Assembly: GCA_024397935.1 (NCBI GenBank) | Contig: CP073743.1 | Span: 558,001 to 622,000 of the forward strand | Direction: 5' to 3' | Length of the DNA: 64,000 nt | From: a bacterium SCSIO 12844 | GTDB lineage: Bacteria; Pseudomonadota; Gammaproteobacteria; Francisellales; Francisellaceae | Shown: in pieces, positions 16,918-27,321 of the stretch | Layout: each line of letters starts with the position of its first letter | Numbering within the stretch: position 1 is the first letter of the stretch | Position numbers and translations under genes: made by a program | Notes under the pieces: model-generated | Databases searched by the model: none | What the model was told of the DNA's origin: nothing | The model's input: the letters and a program-made list of their open reading frames with translations, nothing else

Positions 16918-19659
16918 TTAAAGTGTTAATCCAAGTGGCAAGTCATTACCATAAAGATATCGTGAAGTGTCAATATCTAGTTGGTTGACAGATTTAATTA
17001 GCTCTACTTGGTTGTGCTCTGCTTTAAGTTTGTTAAATAAATGTATTAGTTTTTGTTCATAGATTGAATCAAGCTGGTAATAGTCATCATCTAATTTTCT
17101 CGCGATTAAGATTAATGCATGTACAATCAATTTGGTGTGCTTTTTGTGTTTCTTAACGCTAATTGCAATTGGAATTAATTGTTCTAACCATGATTCAATA
17201 CTATCTGTAGGTATTAATTCTTGGGGGTTAATTGAAATCGGCTGGCGGTTACCAATGCGGCCTAAAGCCCACCAGTAAAGCGAGTTTAATGGTTTTTGGC
17301 TAATCAGTTTAATTAGTTGATTACCAAGTTCGATACGTTGATGCATGGGTAATTTTTCTAATACGCTTACAAGACGTATTTTTTCATCAAGAGCAATTAA
17401 GTTTTTTTGCGATAGATAATCATGTTTTGTTAAAAGTGCGTGTTTTATTTTTTGATAAAGTGACGTTTGCATTTTAGCACTTAGGCCTGGAGCAAGGCGT
17501 CGCCACATCACCCAAAAACTACTAATACAGGCATTATGTTTAACATACTCAATACCTTTATCGTAAAGTTCATAGGCTTTCTCAATACGCTGGTTATCTT
17601 TATATTCACCAAATCCAGGGTTTAATAACAAGCCTGTTAAATAATAAAAGTATTGCTCTGCCTCAGGTCGCTTAAAGCGTAAATATCTTATCTCAAATAA
17701 AATATCCCAGATTTCACGAGCAAAGTGTATCGGCCATTGATGAATATCGCCACTAATATGATTTAATCGCTGTTTAATTGTAGCAATGCCAATTGTTTTA
17801 TCAGAAAAGAACGTTTCTAGTTGTTGTTTAATTGCGGCTATTTTAGTTTCATTAAATTTAGTTTCGTCATCATTTTTTGCTTTAGGTAAAATTTGACTCT
17901 GATAAGCTTGATTGGTTAAATTAAATTCTAAAGGATGGGCTTTATTATTTTGATCATAGATCATTAAACTTAAAATACCAGCTTCATTTAGCTCTGAGGA
18001 TAAGGTCGCACAATGATTACTTGATTGGCTTTTCAATTCTGTAATAACAGAGCCTACATAGTTAAATTGATCATCTATTTCAGTTAGTGTTTCAATGTCA
18101 TATGTATTTTGATCATTTAAAAATAGAGGAAAGCGTAATAATTGATTAGATTGTAATTTTAAAGGGTGTTTTGTAATTTGATTGATATGACCTTCTGGTG
18201 TACCTTTTGTTAGAATACATAAACCCATTTTATCACTAACTTGAATAAAGTAGTTTGATCTGGAGCCTGCTTGGATTGTCAGTGATTTTTCATGTTTAGC
18301 TTTTAAATAGCTACAAGCACCATAGGCGACAGCAAGTGAAGGTTCATCATTATATAAAACCTCAGTTGGTTCTGATTTAACTTCTCGCCAACTATCGATA
18401 ATTTCTGTTATACGCTGAGTAAATAATTGGCAATGGAATATCCCACCGTTAAAAAGTATAACTTGTGGGATAGGAATGCTATGGTTATCTTTAATGTTTA
18501 AAGCATCTCTTGCTTCTTTTTGATTCTGATATAGAAAATCTGCAATATGGGCTGTAATTTGAGGATTTGATTCAAATGCTAAACCAAACTGCCTTAATCC
18601 TGTCGTTGTTTTTTGAGGTGTTAAACCTTCCAGTGAAACTTTAGGAAAGAAACCATCAAGTAACTGTTCTAAGTGACTTTGATCTAATAAGACAGATTCA
18701 GTCTTTGCAATAAGCTTTGATTTTTTGAAGTTAAAGCTAATATTAATTGATTGCGTGTTATGATCTGTGTGTATTTGACTAAATAATGTTTCTTTAGCTT
18801 GTTGAATTTGATTAAGCCATTGATTTTGGTAATGGCGTTTTAATGATTGCTGTGTTTGCTTTATTAATTGCTGTAATAAAAAGCAGTCCATATTATCACC
18901 ACCAACTAATAAATGTTTGCCTGTTGCAATTCGATTTAGGCTTGGTCCATTTGGTGATAGTTGTAATTGAATTAAGCTAAAATCTGATGTGCCTCCGCCA
19001 ATATCTAATACTAAAGCAAGCTCACTAACGGTTTGATCTATTTGTTCATCAGCTAAGTTGTGTGTATTTAACCAGTGATAAAAAGCTGCAATGGGTTCTT
19101 CTAATAGCTTAACGTGCTTAAAGCCTGTCGATGTGGCTGCTTTCAACGTTGACTGACGTGCTTGATCATTAAACGATGCCGGTATGGTAATAACAACAAC
19201 TTGATTTTCCAATAAGTCATTTGGGTATTGATGATTCCAAGCACCTTTTAGATAGTCTAAATAATGAATGATTACTTCAAAAGGAGAAATTTTTGCATCA
19301 ACTTCATGGCTACCAAGTGGTAGAAATGGAGACTCAATATTCATCACTGGGTGTGATAAGTAACTTTTGGCACTTGAAATGCTTAAATTTGGGTAATTAC
19401 TAGCAAGTTCTTTAGCCAGATGGCCAATAATTGCTTTGGATTTTTGCCAAGGCATTACAACATCACTAAGTTTAAAAAGCGCATCTTTGGCATAAAGATA
19501 ATAAGCCGGTAGTAATGTTAATTCTGCTATTTGTCCAGGGGCAACTATTTGAGGGATTTTAAACAGTTGAATCGGTTGATTTGGTTTTTTTAGATCATAG
19601 TAGCTTAAAGCAATATTAGTCGTTCCTAAATCAATACCAATAAGATAACGATTCTGCAA
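16918..19659 (-). CDS. Large Hsp70-family protein with C-terminal DUF3731-like extension
   Basis: A 913-aa relative of DnaK. It has the N-terminal actin-like ATPase motifs: IGIDLGTTN (phosphate 1), LEEPIAAFYHW, LVLDIGGGTSDFSL (phosphate 2), and a late FNGGIFHC adenosine-like motif. The last 300 residues are a helical region unlike the DnaK substrate-binding lid, as in the proteobacterial DnaK-related proteins with a DUF3731 domain. It starts with TTG three nt after the stop of the GIN-domain gene; starting later would remove the GTTN motif. Client and role are unknown. Envelope or stress function is only guessed from the neighbour. Confidence 0.8.
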   Translation of the reverse strand: MQNRYLIGIDLGTTNIALSYYDLKKPNQPIQLFKIPQIVAPGQIAELTLLPAYYLYAKDALFKLSDVVMPWQKSKAIIGHLAKELASNYPNLSISSAKSYLSHPVMNIESPFLPLGSHEVDAKISPFEVIIHYLDYLKGAWNHQYPNDLLENQVVVITIPASFNDQARQSTLKAATSTGFKHVKLLEEPIAAFYHWLNTHNLADEQIDQTVSELALVLDIGGGTSDFSLIQLQLSPNGPSLNRIATGKHLLVGGDNMDCFLLQQLIKQTQQSLKRHYQNQWLNQIQQAKETLFSQIHTDHNTQSINISFNFKKSKLIAKTESVLLDQSHLEQLLDGFFPKVSLEGLTPQKTTTGLRQFGLAFESNPQITAHIADFLYQNQKEARDALNIKDNHSIPIPQVILFNGGIFHCQLFTQRITEIIDSWREVKSEPTEVLYNDEPSLAVAYGACSYLKAKHEKSLTIQAGSRSNYFIQVSDKMGLCILTKGTPEGHINQITKHPLKLQSNQLLRFPLFLNDQNTYDIETLTEIDDQFNYVGSVITELKSQSSNHCATLSSELNEAGILSLMIYDQNNKAHPLEFNLTNQAYQSQILPKAKNDDETKFNETKIAAIKQQLETFFSDKTIGIATIKQRLNHISGDIHQWPIHFAREIWDILFEIRYLRFKRPEAEQYFYYLTGLLLNPGFGEYKDNQRIEKAYELYDKGIEYVKHNACISSFWVMWRRLAPGLSAKMQTSLYQKIKHALLTKHDYLSQKNLIALDEKIRLVSVLEKLPMHQRIELGNQLIKLISQKPLNSLYWWALGRIGNRQPISINPQELIPTDSIESWLEQLIPIAISVKKHKKHTKLIVHALILIARKLDDDYYQLDSIYEQKLIHLFNKLKAEHNQVELIKSVNQLDIDTSRYLYGNDLPLGLTL

Positions 19660-19662
19660 TGA

Positions 19663-20415
19663 TTATTTACCTACGATTGTCTCAATTAACGTAGACTGTA
19701 TAGTATCATCTTGCTGACGGTTTTGCCATGAAACAACTTTAACTGAGCGTGATATCTGTTTTGCTAATGAAGGGTTGCCTTTATAGACAACTTTAACATT
19801 GCCACTGGCCTTAATCAGTAGGTTATCTTGGCTGTCAACATACAAATTAGCAGAACCTGAAGCATTGATTGTTGTATTTTGCGTTTGGAGGTTAATGGCA
19901 TGTAGTGAAGATGCACCAGATGCATTAACTGTCATATTTTTTGATGCACCCTCAACGTGCCCGTAAGTGTTACCAGATAAATTAAGTGTTAGGTTTTTAC
20001 TTTTTAGACTTCTAGCATCAAAAACAATATTACCTTTTGCATCTAGCTTATTAAATTTTTTTGTTTTTATAATAACTTCCATAGGTTGACTTGGTTTAAT
20101 CAAATAACCAGGTCGTGCTTGTACAAGTAAACAACCGGAGTAATTTTTAACTTCAATAAGCGGAATTAAGTTTTCATCTACTTTAATCGTTACCATTGAT
20201 TGATGAGATTGTACAATATTAAGTCTGAATGTGCCTTGTAACTGAAGACAGCCTGTGTTTTCAACTAAGTATGATTTGGTGCTTAGTTTTCCGCTGCCAT
20301 AACGAGATTGTGGTTCGCCATAAGCCAAATAATAGTTTCTAATGCTCAGTAATATAATAAATAGTACTGCTATAACAATGATAAATATAAATAATGAAAT
20401 TAACTTACGTTTCAT
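19663..20415 (-). CDS. Membrane-anchored GIN-domain (DUF2807) protein
   Basis: A 250-aa protein with an N-terminal membrane anchor (about residues 6-28) followed by a periplasmic right-handed beta-solenoid of the GIN/putative autotransporter adhesin-like head domain. The repeating N-A-S-G / N-L-S-G turns near 145-205 show this. It has no lipobox. AGAGAAA precedes the ATG. The Hsp70-like gene begins 3 nt downstream, so the pair is translationally coupled. Function of GIN proteins is not established. Confidence 0.75.
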   Translation of the reverse strand: MKRKLISLFIFIIVIAVLFIILLSIRNYYLAYGEPQSRYGSGKLSTKSYLVENTGCLQLQGTFRLNIVQSHQSMVTIKVDENLIPLIEVKNYSGCLLVQARPGYLIKPSQPMEVIIKTKKFNKLDAKGNIVFDARSLKSKNLTLNLSGNTYGHVEGASKNMTVNASGASSLHAINLQTQNTTINASGSANLYVDSQDNLLIKASGNVKVVYKGNPSLAKQISRSVKVVSWQNRQQDDTIQSTLIETIVGK

Positions 20416-20481
20416 AATTTCTCTTTTTAAAGTGCGTAGTACTATAAATATAGCAAAAAGTTAAATAATTAGCTTAATAAT

Positions 20482-23400
20482 TTAATTAAATAGTAGATCA
20501 ATTCTATCAACTGAGTTTATACTTTTAATCGTATCAATAATATTTTGATTTAAAGTTAATACATAATTTAATGGCCAATTAACACATACTTGCGCTTCTT
20601 GCCAATGAAATGATAGCCGGTTAATGTTACTGTCATTATTATCATCGGTAACAAGTGATTTGATTTTAATTAAATCATCGCAGTTGCGTTGATCATTTAA
20701 ATAAATGGCAAGGCCTTTAGCATATTTATTAATTGCGTGATCAATCGTTAGAATTGCTTTTGCATTAATGCGTAGTCCACCGGTATAATTATCTTCTTCA
20801 ACATCGCCTTCAACGATAATGGTGTCATCTACATGAAGAGTATCTTTAGTTTTTTCAAATAAATCAGCAAATAAGGTAATATCGATGCGTAATGTTGCAT
20901 CATCAATTGAAAGGATACCAAATGCCCTGCCTGTCTTTGTCTTTCGTTGCGTAAAGCTAATGATGACACCAGCAAAGCGCTGAGAAGATTTTTTAGTGGT
21001 ATGACTAATGCTATTAAGTGCTTTAATACCTAAGGTGTCTAATAATGCTTTATTCTCATCGATTAAGTGGCCTGATAAATACAGTCCAAGAGAAGATTTT
21101 TCACGTTTTAATCTTTCTTTAAGGCTAAATGGGGCGCAGTCTGTGTAAAGGGTTGTATCAGTTTGAGTATTATCATCTGGCTCAGAAAATCCAAATAAAT
21201 CACTTTGTCCAGAAGATTGTGCTAGTTCATTTTGCTCCACTCGCTTAAGTAAGTTATCTAATGATAATAAAATTGAAGCACGATGGGTTCCTAAGTCATC
21301 TAACGCGCCTGCACAAATTAAAGCTTCTAGTACACGCTTATTTGCTTTTTGTAAGTCGACTCGCTGTAAAAAATCAAGGACATTTAAATAAGCACCATGT
21401 TTTTCTCGTTCATCAATAATCATTTCAATTGCAGATAAGCCGACACCTTTTATTGCACATAAACCATAAACTACATCATTATTTTGGCTGACTGAGAATT
21501 GTTTTTGACTTTGATTAATATGAGGAGGGATAACGTTAAGTCCCATTGTCATACACTCATTAATCAACGTAACAATTTTATCAGTATTATCCATATCAGA
21601 AGATAAAACAGCAGCCATAAATTCTGCTGGATAATGTGCTTTTAGATAAGCGGTTTGATAAGACACTAAGGCATAGGCTGCTGAGTGAGACTTGTTAAAG
21701 CCATATTTGGCAAATTCTTCCATTAAATCAAAAATTGAAGAAGCAAGCTTTTCATCAATGTCATTTTCTTTTGACCCTGATATGAAAATATCTCGTTGCT
21801 TTGCCATTTCTTTAGGGTCTTTTTTACCCATTGCGCGGCGTAATAAGTCAGCGCCACCTAGTGTGTAGTTTGCTAAAACTTGTGCAATTTGCATGACTTG
21901 TTCTTGGTATAAAATCGTACCATAAGTTTCTTTAAGTACAGGCTCAAGTTTTGGGTGTGGATAAGAGACTTTTTGACGGCCATGTTTTCGATTGATAAAG
22001 TCATCGACCATACCAGAACCTAATGGACCAGGGCGAAAGAGTGCTACAAGTGCAATGATATCTTCAAAGCAATCAGGCCTTAAGCGTGCGATTAATTCTT
22101 TCATGCCACGTGATTCAAGTTGAAAAATTGCAGTTGTCTCACTACGTTTGAGTAAGTCAAAGGTTTTTGTATCATCTAGCTTTAATGTTTCGATATTAAT
22201 TAAGGGCTTAGATTCTTTCTTTAAGCGTTTATTAATTAAGTCAACAGCCATTTTAATGACCGTTAAATTACGTAAGCCTAAAAAGTCAAATTTAACAAGG
22301 CCAACCTCTTCAACATCTTTCTTATCAAATTGACTGACAAGTTGTTTGGAACCTGCCTCACAGTAGGAGGGGGAGAAATCAGTTAATGCAGAAGGTGAGA
22401 TAACAACACCACCTGCGTGTTTGCCTACATTTCTTATTGTACCTTCTAACTTAAATGCATAATTTAAAATTTGCTCTGCTTCTTCATTATCTTGGCAGAA
22501 TTGATATAATTCAGAGCCTTCTTTATAAGCATCCGTTAATGTAATACCTAGTTCATTGGGAATTAATTTGGCAATTTTATCAACGAAGCCATAAGGTTGT
22601 GCAAGGACACGCCCCACATCACGAACAACGGCTTTTGCAGCCATTGAACCAAAGGTAATAATTTGTGAAACACTTTCTCTGCCATAACGTTGAGCAACAT
22701 AGTCAATAACACGATCACGCCCATCCATACAAAAATCAATATCAAAGTCAGGCATTGAAACACGCTCAGGGTTTAGAAATCGCTCAAATAGTAAATTGTA
22801 AGGCAATGGGTCAAGATCTGTAATTTTTAATGCATAGGCAACTAATGATCCAGCACCAGAACCTCGTCCAGGTCCAACAGGGATATCATGATCTTTTGCC
22901 CATTGGATAAAGTCAGCAACAATTAAAAAATAACCAGGAAAGCCCATCTGGCAAATCACATCAATTTCTATTTGTAGTCGATTTTTATAACGTGACTTTA
23001 GCGCTTCATATTCGGATGCTTCATAATTATTCAAAATGCTAGAAAATCGCTTTTCAAGGCCTTCAAAAGACACCTTTGCAAAGTATTCATCAATGCTTAG
23101 GTGTTCTGGAATTGGAAAGCTAGGTAAAACAGCATTACCTAATCTAAAAGTAACATTACAGCGTTTAGCAATAATTACAGTATTCTCTAGTGCACTTGGC
23201 AGATCACTAAAAAGTGCTTTCATTTCTTCTGCACTTTTAAAGTATTGCTCATTAGTATATCTGCTGGTTCTTTTTTCATCTAATAGAGTATAACCTTCAG
23301 AGATGCCTACACGAACTTCATGGATGTCAAAATCTTCTTTATTCAAAAAGCGTACGTTATTTGTTGCAACAATGGGAATATCATATTGTTGGGCAAATTT

Positions 23401-23961
23401 TAAAACCTCAGTTGTATAATAAGTTTCTTCTTCTTTGCCTAAACGTTGTATTTCAATAAAGAAAGAATCATCATCAAAAATATTTTTATAAGCTAATAAA
23501 GTTTGTTGGGCTTTTTCTAAATGGCCTTTATTAATCAGTAGGCCTATCTCTCCATCACAACCACCTGATAGTGCAATCACTCCTTTTAATGATGCATTAA
23601 ATAATTTATTTTTATCAATAACTGGAATGCCATTGACTCGCTCAGTCGCATTTAAGTAAGCATCAGAGATAATCTCAACAATATGCTGATAGCCTATTTG
23701 GTTTTCAGCTAATAAAGTGAGTGTCGTATGTTCTTTTTCATCTGTCTGAATTAATAAATCAACACCAATAATTGGCTTAATACCATAAGATAGTGCTTGT
23801 TTATAAAATTTAATTATAGCGAATAAATTGCATTGATCAGTCATTGCAACTGCGGGCATATTACGGCTAACTGCTTCTGATAGCAAACGCTTATGGCGGA
23901 TAGTACTATCTACTAATGAATATTCACTATGTACTTTTAGGTGAACAAAATCAATTGTCAT
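20482..23961 (-). CDS. dnaE: DNA polymerase III alpha subunit
   Basis: Catalytic subunit of the replicative polymerase, 1159 aa, the normal length for proteobacterial DnaE1. It opens with a PHP domain (HLKVHSEYSLVDS). The polymerase core carries the catalytic Asp residues in PDFDIDFCMDGRDRVIDYV, with GRGSGAGSLVAYAL before it, followed by FNKSHSAAYALVSYQTAYLKAHYP. A helix-hairpin-helix region (GVGLSAIEMI), a beta-clamp-binding region (QSDLFGF) and a C-terminal OB fold complete it. It is the only gene of its transcription unit that I can see, divergent from cysQ with 96 nt between. Confidence 0.97.
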   Translation of the reverse strand: MTIDFVHLKVHSEYSLVDSTIRHKRLLSEAVSRNMPAVAMTDQCNLFAIIKFYKQALSYGIKPIIGVDLLIQTDEKEHTTLTLLAENQIGYQHIVEIISDAYLNATERVNGIPVIDKNKLFNASLKGVIALSGGCDGEIGLLINKGHLEKAQQTLLAYKNIFDDDSFFIEIQRLGKEEETYYTTEVLKFAQQYDIPIVATNNVRFLNKEDFDIHEVRVGISEGYTLLDEKRTSRYTNEQYFKSAEEMKALFSDLPSALENTVIIAKRCNVTFRLGNAVLPSFPIPEHLSIDEYFAKVSFEGLEKRFSSILNNYEASEYEALKSRYKNRLQIEIDVICQMGFPGYFLIVADFIQWAKDHDIPVGPGRGSGAGSLVAYALKITDLDPLPYNLLFERFLNPERVSMPDFDIDFCMDGRDRVIDYVAQRYGRESVSQIITFGSMAAKAVVRDVGRVLAQPYGFVDKIAKLIPNELGITLTDAYKEGSELYQFCQDNEEAEQILNYAFKLEGTIRNVGKHAGGVVISPSALTDFSPSYCEAGSKQLVSQFDKKDVEEVGLVKFDFLGLRNLTVIKMAVDLINKRLKKESKPLINIETLKLDDTKTFDLLKRSETTAIFQLESRGMKELIARLRPDCFEDIIALVALFRPGPLGSGMVDDFINRKHGRQKVSYPHPKLEPVLKETYGTILYQEQVMQIAQVLANYTLGGADLLRRAMGKKDPKEMAKQRDIFISGSKENDIDEKLASSIFDLMEEFAKYGFNKSHSAAYALVSYQTAYLKAHYPAEFMAAVLSSDMDNTDKIVTLINECMTMGLNVIPPHINQSQKQFSVSQNNDVVYGLCAIKGVGLSAIEMIIDEREKHGAYLNVLDFLQRVDLQKANKRVLEALICAGALDDLGTHRASILLSLDNLLKRVEQNELAQSSGQSDLFGFSEPDDNTQTDTTLYTDCAPFSLKERLKREKSSLGLYLSGHLIDENKALLDTLGIKALNSISHTTKKSSQRFAGVIISFTQRKTKTGRAFGILSIDDATLRIDITLFADLFEKTKDTLHVDDTIIVEGDVEEDNYTGGLRINAKAILTIDHAINKYAKGLAIYLNDQRNCDDLIKIKSLVTDDNNDSNINRLSFHWQEAQVCVNWPLNYVLTLNQNIIDTIKSINSVDRIDLLFN

Positions 23962-24057
23962 ATCGTTATATTATTTAAGTTATGATTAAACTAATTTAAA
24001 CTTGATGTCACTGTACCATAAAGTGGTGTTTGTTGCATCCAGGCGATTTAAGATGCT

Positions 24058-24864
24058 ATGAAAAAATTAATGAATCATGTGATAGATATTGCATCAGAGG
24101 CTGCTGAAATTTTAAGATTCTATCATAAAAAAGTAATCGATATTAAAAGGAAAGATGACCAATCGCCATTAACCATAGCGGATATGAAGGCGCATCAATG
24201 TATTGTAGAGAAATTAGAACATCTAACGCCGGATATTCCAATTCTCTCTGAAGAATCAAATCCTTTGCCAACTTATCAAGTACGAAAAAACTGGCAGAAA
24301 TATTGGTTGATTGATCCTTTAGATGGTACAAAGAGTTTTATTGATGGAAAAGATGATTTTGTCATTAGCATTGCGCTAATAGAAGCACATCAACCAATAA
24401 TCGGTATTATTTATGTGCCAATAGATGATATTTGTTATTTCGCATCTGTAAAAGATGGTGCTTTTAAGCGAATTATCTCTAATGGCAACTCTAATGATAT
24501 AAAGCTTGTAAGTAATAATGAGCGTGATGAGGTATTGAAAATTACATTAGGTAGTTCAAAACCATTATCTGAGCGTTTATTATATAAATTAGAAAGCGTT
24601 AAACCCTATCGTTTAATAAAAACTGCTTCAGCATTGAAGTTTTGCTATGTTGCTGAAGGGAGCGCAGATATTTATTTAAGGCTTTATCCTACTTATGAAT
24701 GGGATACAGCAGCAGGGCAATGTATTTTGTCTCAAGCAGGTGGCAAATGCGTTGACTTAGAAAATAAAACTATCTTATCCTACAATAGAAAAGATAGTTT
24801 AATAAACCCTTATTTTATTGCTGGCGTACCTTGGGCAATGGAACGTTTAAAAAAGTACTTGTAA
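24058..24864 (+). CDS. cysQ: 3'(2'),5'-bisphosphate nucleotidase
   Basis: Inositol-monophosphatase-superfamily enzyme that hydrolyses PAP to AMP, relieving product inhibition in sulfate assimilation. At 268 aa it shows the metal-binding motifs in order: PILSEESNP (Glu), WLIDPLDGTKSFI (Asp-x-Leu-Asp-Gly), and YEWDTAAGQCIL (second Asp). The KLMNHVIDIASEAAEI start also fits CysQ. No strong Shine-Dalgarno precedes the ATG at 24058; an ATG at 24070 is an alternative. It is divergent from dnaE. Confidence 0.9.
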   Translation: MKKLMNHVIDIASEAAEILRFYHKKVIDIKRKDDQSPLTIADMKAHQCIVEKLEHLTPDIPILSEESNPLPTYQVRKNWQKYWLIDPLDGTKSFIDGKDDFVISIALIEAHQPIIGIIYVPIDDICYFASVKDGAFKRIISNGNSNDIKLVSNNERDEVLKITLGSSKPLSERLLYKLESVKPYRLIKTASALKFCYVAEGSADIYLRLYPTYEWDTAAGQCILSQAGGKCVDLENKTILSYNRKDSLINPYFIAGVPWAMERLKKYL

Positions 24865-24901
24865 TGATGGATAGTTAATTAATTTAAAGAGGAAGATTAG
24901 C

Positions 24902-25594
24902 ATGAAGTTAGGATTAAAATTTATAGATTTAACTCATACTCTAACAGCCGATACACCAACTTGGGATGGACATTGTGGCTTTAAGTATCAGATTGCACAT
25001 GATTATGCTGATGGTGAAGAAGTAGACAACTTTAGAATTCAACATTTAAATATCAATGCGGGGATTGGCACACACATTGATGCGCCTAATCATTATATAG
25101 AAGGTGCATCATCCATAGCAGATCTTCAGCTAAGTGAATTAATTTCTCCTTGTGTTAAAGTAGATGTATCCAAAAAAGCAGATGAAACATATCAAGTAAG
25201 TGTTGCTGATTTGGCATCATTTGAAGCGCGTCATGGGCGAATTAAGCGAGGTGTAATGGTTATTTTTTATAGTGGCTGGAGCAAGTTTTGGCAAGATAAG
25301 AAAAAATATCACAATAATTATCGTTTTCCCTCAGTATCCAAAGAAGCTTGTGAATATTTACTTGAACGAGATATTGCAGGTATTGGAATTGATACACTTT
25401 CACCTGATGTGCCTGAAAGTGGCTATCCTGTACATAATTTATTATTAGCTAAAAATAAATATATTGTTGAGAACATTGCTAATGCTGATAAATTACCTGA
25501 AATAGGTGCTTATAGTATTGCTCTGCCGATTAAAGGTGCATTTTTAACCGAAGCACCGATGCGCCTAGTTGCATTTATGCCAAATAAAAAATAG
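24902..25594 (+). CDS. Cyclase-family hydrolase (kynurenine formamidase-like)
   Basis: A 230-aa metal-dependent hydrolase of the cyclase/arylformamidase fold. The key motif is GIGTHIDAPNHY, whose His and Asp bind the catalytic metal, plus the TLTADTPTW start and GIGIDTLSPDVPES later in the chain. Family members hydrolyse N-formylkynurenine, isatin or other amides and lactams; no kynurenine-pathway neighbour supports the first. AGAGGAAG lies at good spacing before the ATG. Substrate unassigned. Confidence 0.8.
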   Translation: MKLGLKFIDLTHTLTADTPTWDGHCGFKYQIAHDYADGEEVDNFRIQHLNINAGIGTHIDAPNHYIEGASSIADLQLSELISPCVKVDVSKKADETYQVSVADLASFEARHGRIKRGVMVIFYSGWSKFWQDKKKYHNNYRFPSVSKEACEYLLERDIAGIGIDTLSPDVPESGYPVHNLLLAKNKYIVENIANADKLPEIGAYSIALPIKGAFLTEAPMRLVAFMPNKK

Positions 25595-25699
25595 TCGTAT
25601 TTAACGCACAAGCAAAAAATAAACAAGTTGCGCAATGGTTTTAGGCATAGGAAAATATTTACTTATGGAAAATCATTATTAAATAATTAGGAGAATCGT

Positions 25700-25906
25700 T
25701 TGAATCAGAAGCGAGTTAATAAATGGGCATTTGTTTCATTTATACTTGGTGTTATCTTAACTATTGTTAGTATGTTGTTGATTCATTCAGCTTATGGTGG
25801 TGAACTTTATAGCCGTATCCATTGGCTAGTTACTTTAGTTGTTGCCATTCCCTGGGTTATTTTTATTATTTGTTTATTTATTATGTTATTTGCTGATAAA
25901 AGTTAA
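25700..25906 (+). CDS. Small two-helix membrane protein
   Basis: A 68-aa protein with two hydrophobic helices (about 8-28 and 43-64) joined by a short polar loop, as in small inner-membrane proteins of unknown role. A TTG start at 25700 is supported by AGGAGA at 25689-25694. It lies just upstream of dgt on the same strand. I do not recognise a family. Confidence 0.6.
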   Translation: MNQKRVNKWAFVSFILGVILTIVSMLLIHSAYGGELYSRIHWLVTLVVAIPWVIFIICLFIMLFADKS

Positions 25907-25930
25907 CACGTAATAAGGTATTTAAATTTA

Positions 25931-27286
25931 ATGTCATTATATCAACCTAAAGATTTGTTTCGTCCATTTTTAGAAGAAGATAGTGAAAAACCGTCATTTA
26001 CACCATTTCGTCGTGACTATGCGCGGGTGATTCATTCGGCATCATTTAGGCGTCTTCAGGGTAAGACGCAAATTTTTCCGGGTCTTGAAAGTGATTTTTT
26101 TAGAAATCGTTTAACGCATTCATTAGAAGTTGCACAAGTGGCAAAAGCAATTACTGTGCGCTTAAATGAAATGCATCAATTAGATATTGATCCGGACTTG
26201 GTTGAAACAGCGGCACTTTGCCATGATATTGGCCATCCACCATTTGGACATAATGGTGAACGTGCATTACATGAGAAAATGCGCGAGTATGGAGGATTTG
26301 AAGGTAATGCGCAAACATTGCGTGTATTATCCGTTATTGAGAAAAAAGTGATTGATGGAAATTTACCTGTTGTTAACGGTGAAGATAAGCGCTATGGGCT
26401 CAATTTAACATACCGCACATTAGCGGCAGTTTTAAAATATGATTATAAAATACCTCCTTATGTTGCTCAAACAGGAATAGAGCCACCGAAAGGCTATTAT
26501 GTAAGTGAGGCATCACTGGTTGATGAAATTAAGGCACATGTATTATCTGGCTATGAACTAGATGTACAAACACCATTTAAAACGATTGAATGCCAAATTA
26601 TGGACTTAGCTGATGATATTGCTTATTCAACCTATGATTTAGAAGATGCCTTAAAGGGTGGTTTTTTATCACCTATATCAATGATTGGTAGTGATCAAAA
26701 AACACTTGAATCAATACAGAGTGCTGTTTTAAAAGAAGGTATTAATTTATCTACTTCTGAAATTCGTGATATTGTAAAACATATTTTTTCAAGTGTTTTT
26801 TCAATCAATGAGGGGCTTGAATCAGTGTATCAAAAGGCTAAAAATCTTGCTCATAGTGGCTATATTAGAACAAAATTGACTTCACAGTTGGTGTTTTTTG
26901 CATTAAATGGCATTGTGTTTGAACATAATGATCAGTGTTCTTTATTATCTAAGGTTTATTTATCAGATGAAGTTAAAGCGCAGGTTGAAGTATTAAAACA
27001 GTTTATTTTTCAATCTGTTATTAAGGCAACTAAGCTTAATATTGTCAGATATCGTGGTGGTGATATTATTGCAACATTATTTGATCTTTTAAGTACAACA
27101 CAAAAAGAATTATCATTTTTACCTGAAGATATTGGACAAATTTACTATGCTTATGACCCTTCAGAAAAAGCAAAACGTAAGCGTATTATTTGTGACTTTA
27201 TTGCTGGGATGACAGATCGTTATGCAATTGAGTTATATGGGCGTTTTAAATCAGATAAGCCGCAAACGATATTTAAGCCTTTGTAA
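25931..27286 (+). CDS. dgt: Deoxyguanosinetriphosphate triphosphohydrolase
   Basis: HD-domain enzyme that splits dGTP into deoxyguanosine and triphosphate, controlling the dNTP pool. At 451 aa it contains the ordered HD-motif residues RLTHSLEVAQVAK (His), CHDIGHPPFGHNGE (His-Asp plus the dGTPase-specific PPFGHNGE), and IMDLADDIAYSTYDLEDA (distal Asp). The start follows AAGG by 12 nt. The thioesterase gene follows 35 nt downstream. Confidence 0.92.
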   Translation: MSLYQPKDLFRPFLEEDSEKPSFTPFRRDYARVIHSASFRRLQGKTQIFPGLESDFFRNRLTHSLEVAQVAKAITVRLNEMHQLDIDPDLVETAALCHDIGHPPFGHNGERALHEKMREYGGFEGNAQTLRVLSVIEKKVIDGNLPVVNGEDKRYGLNLTYRTLAAVLKYDYKIPPYVAQTGIEPPKGYYVSEASLVDEIKAHVLSGYELDVQTPFKTIECQIMDLADDIAYSTYDLEDALKGGFLSPISMIGSDQKTLESIQSAVLKEGINLSTSEIRDIVKHIFSSVFSINEGLESVYQKAKNLAHSGYIRTKLTSQLVFFALNGIVFEHNDQCSLLSKVYLSDEVKAQVEVLKQFIFQSVIKATKLNIVRYRGGDIIATLFDLLSTTQKELSFLPEDIGQIYYAYDPSEKAKRKRIICDFIAGMTDRYAIELYGRFKSDKPQTIFKPL

Positions 27287-27321
27287 GTTATAAGATAAAA
27301 GCATATTATTGGATTTAGATT

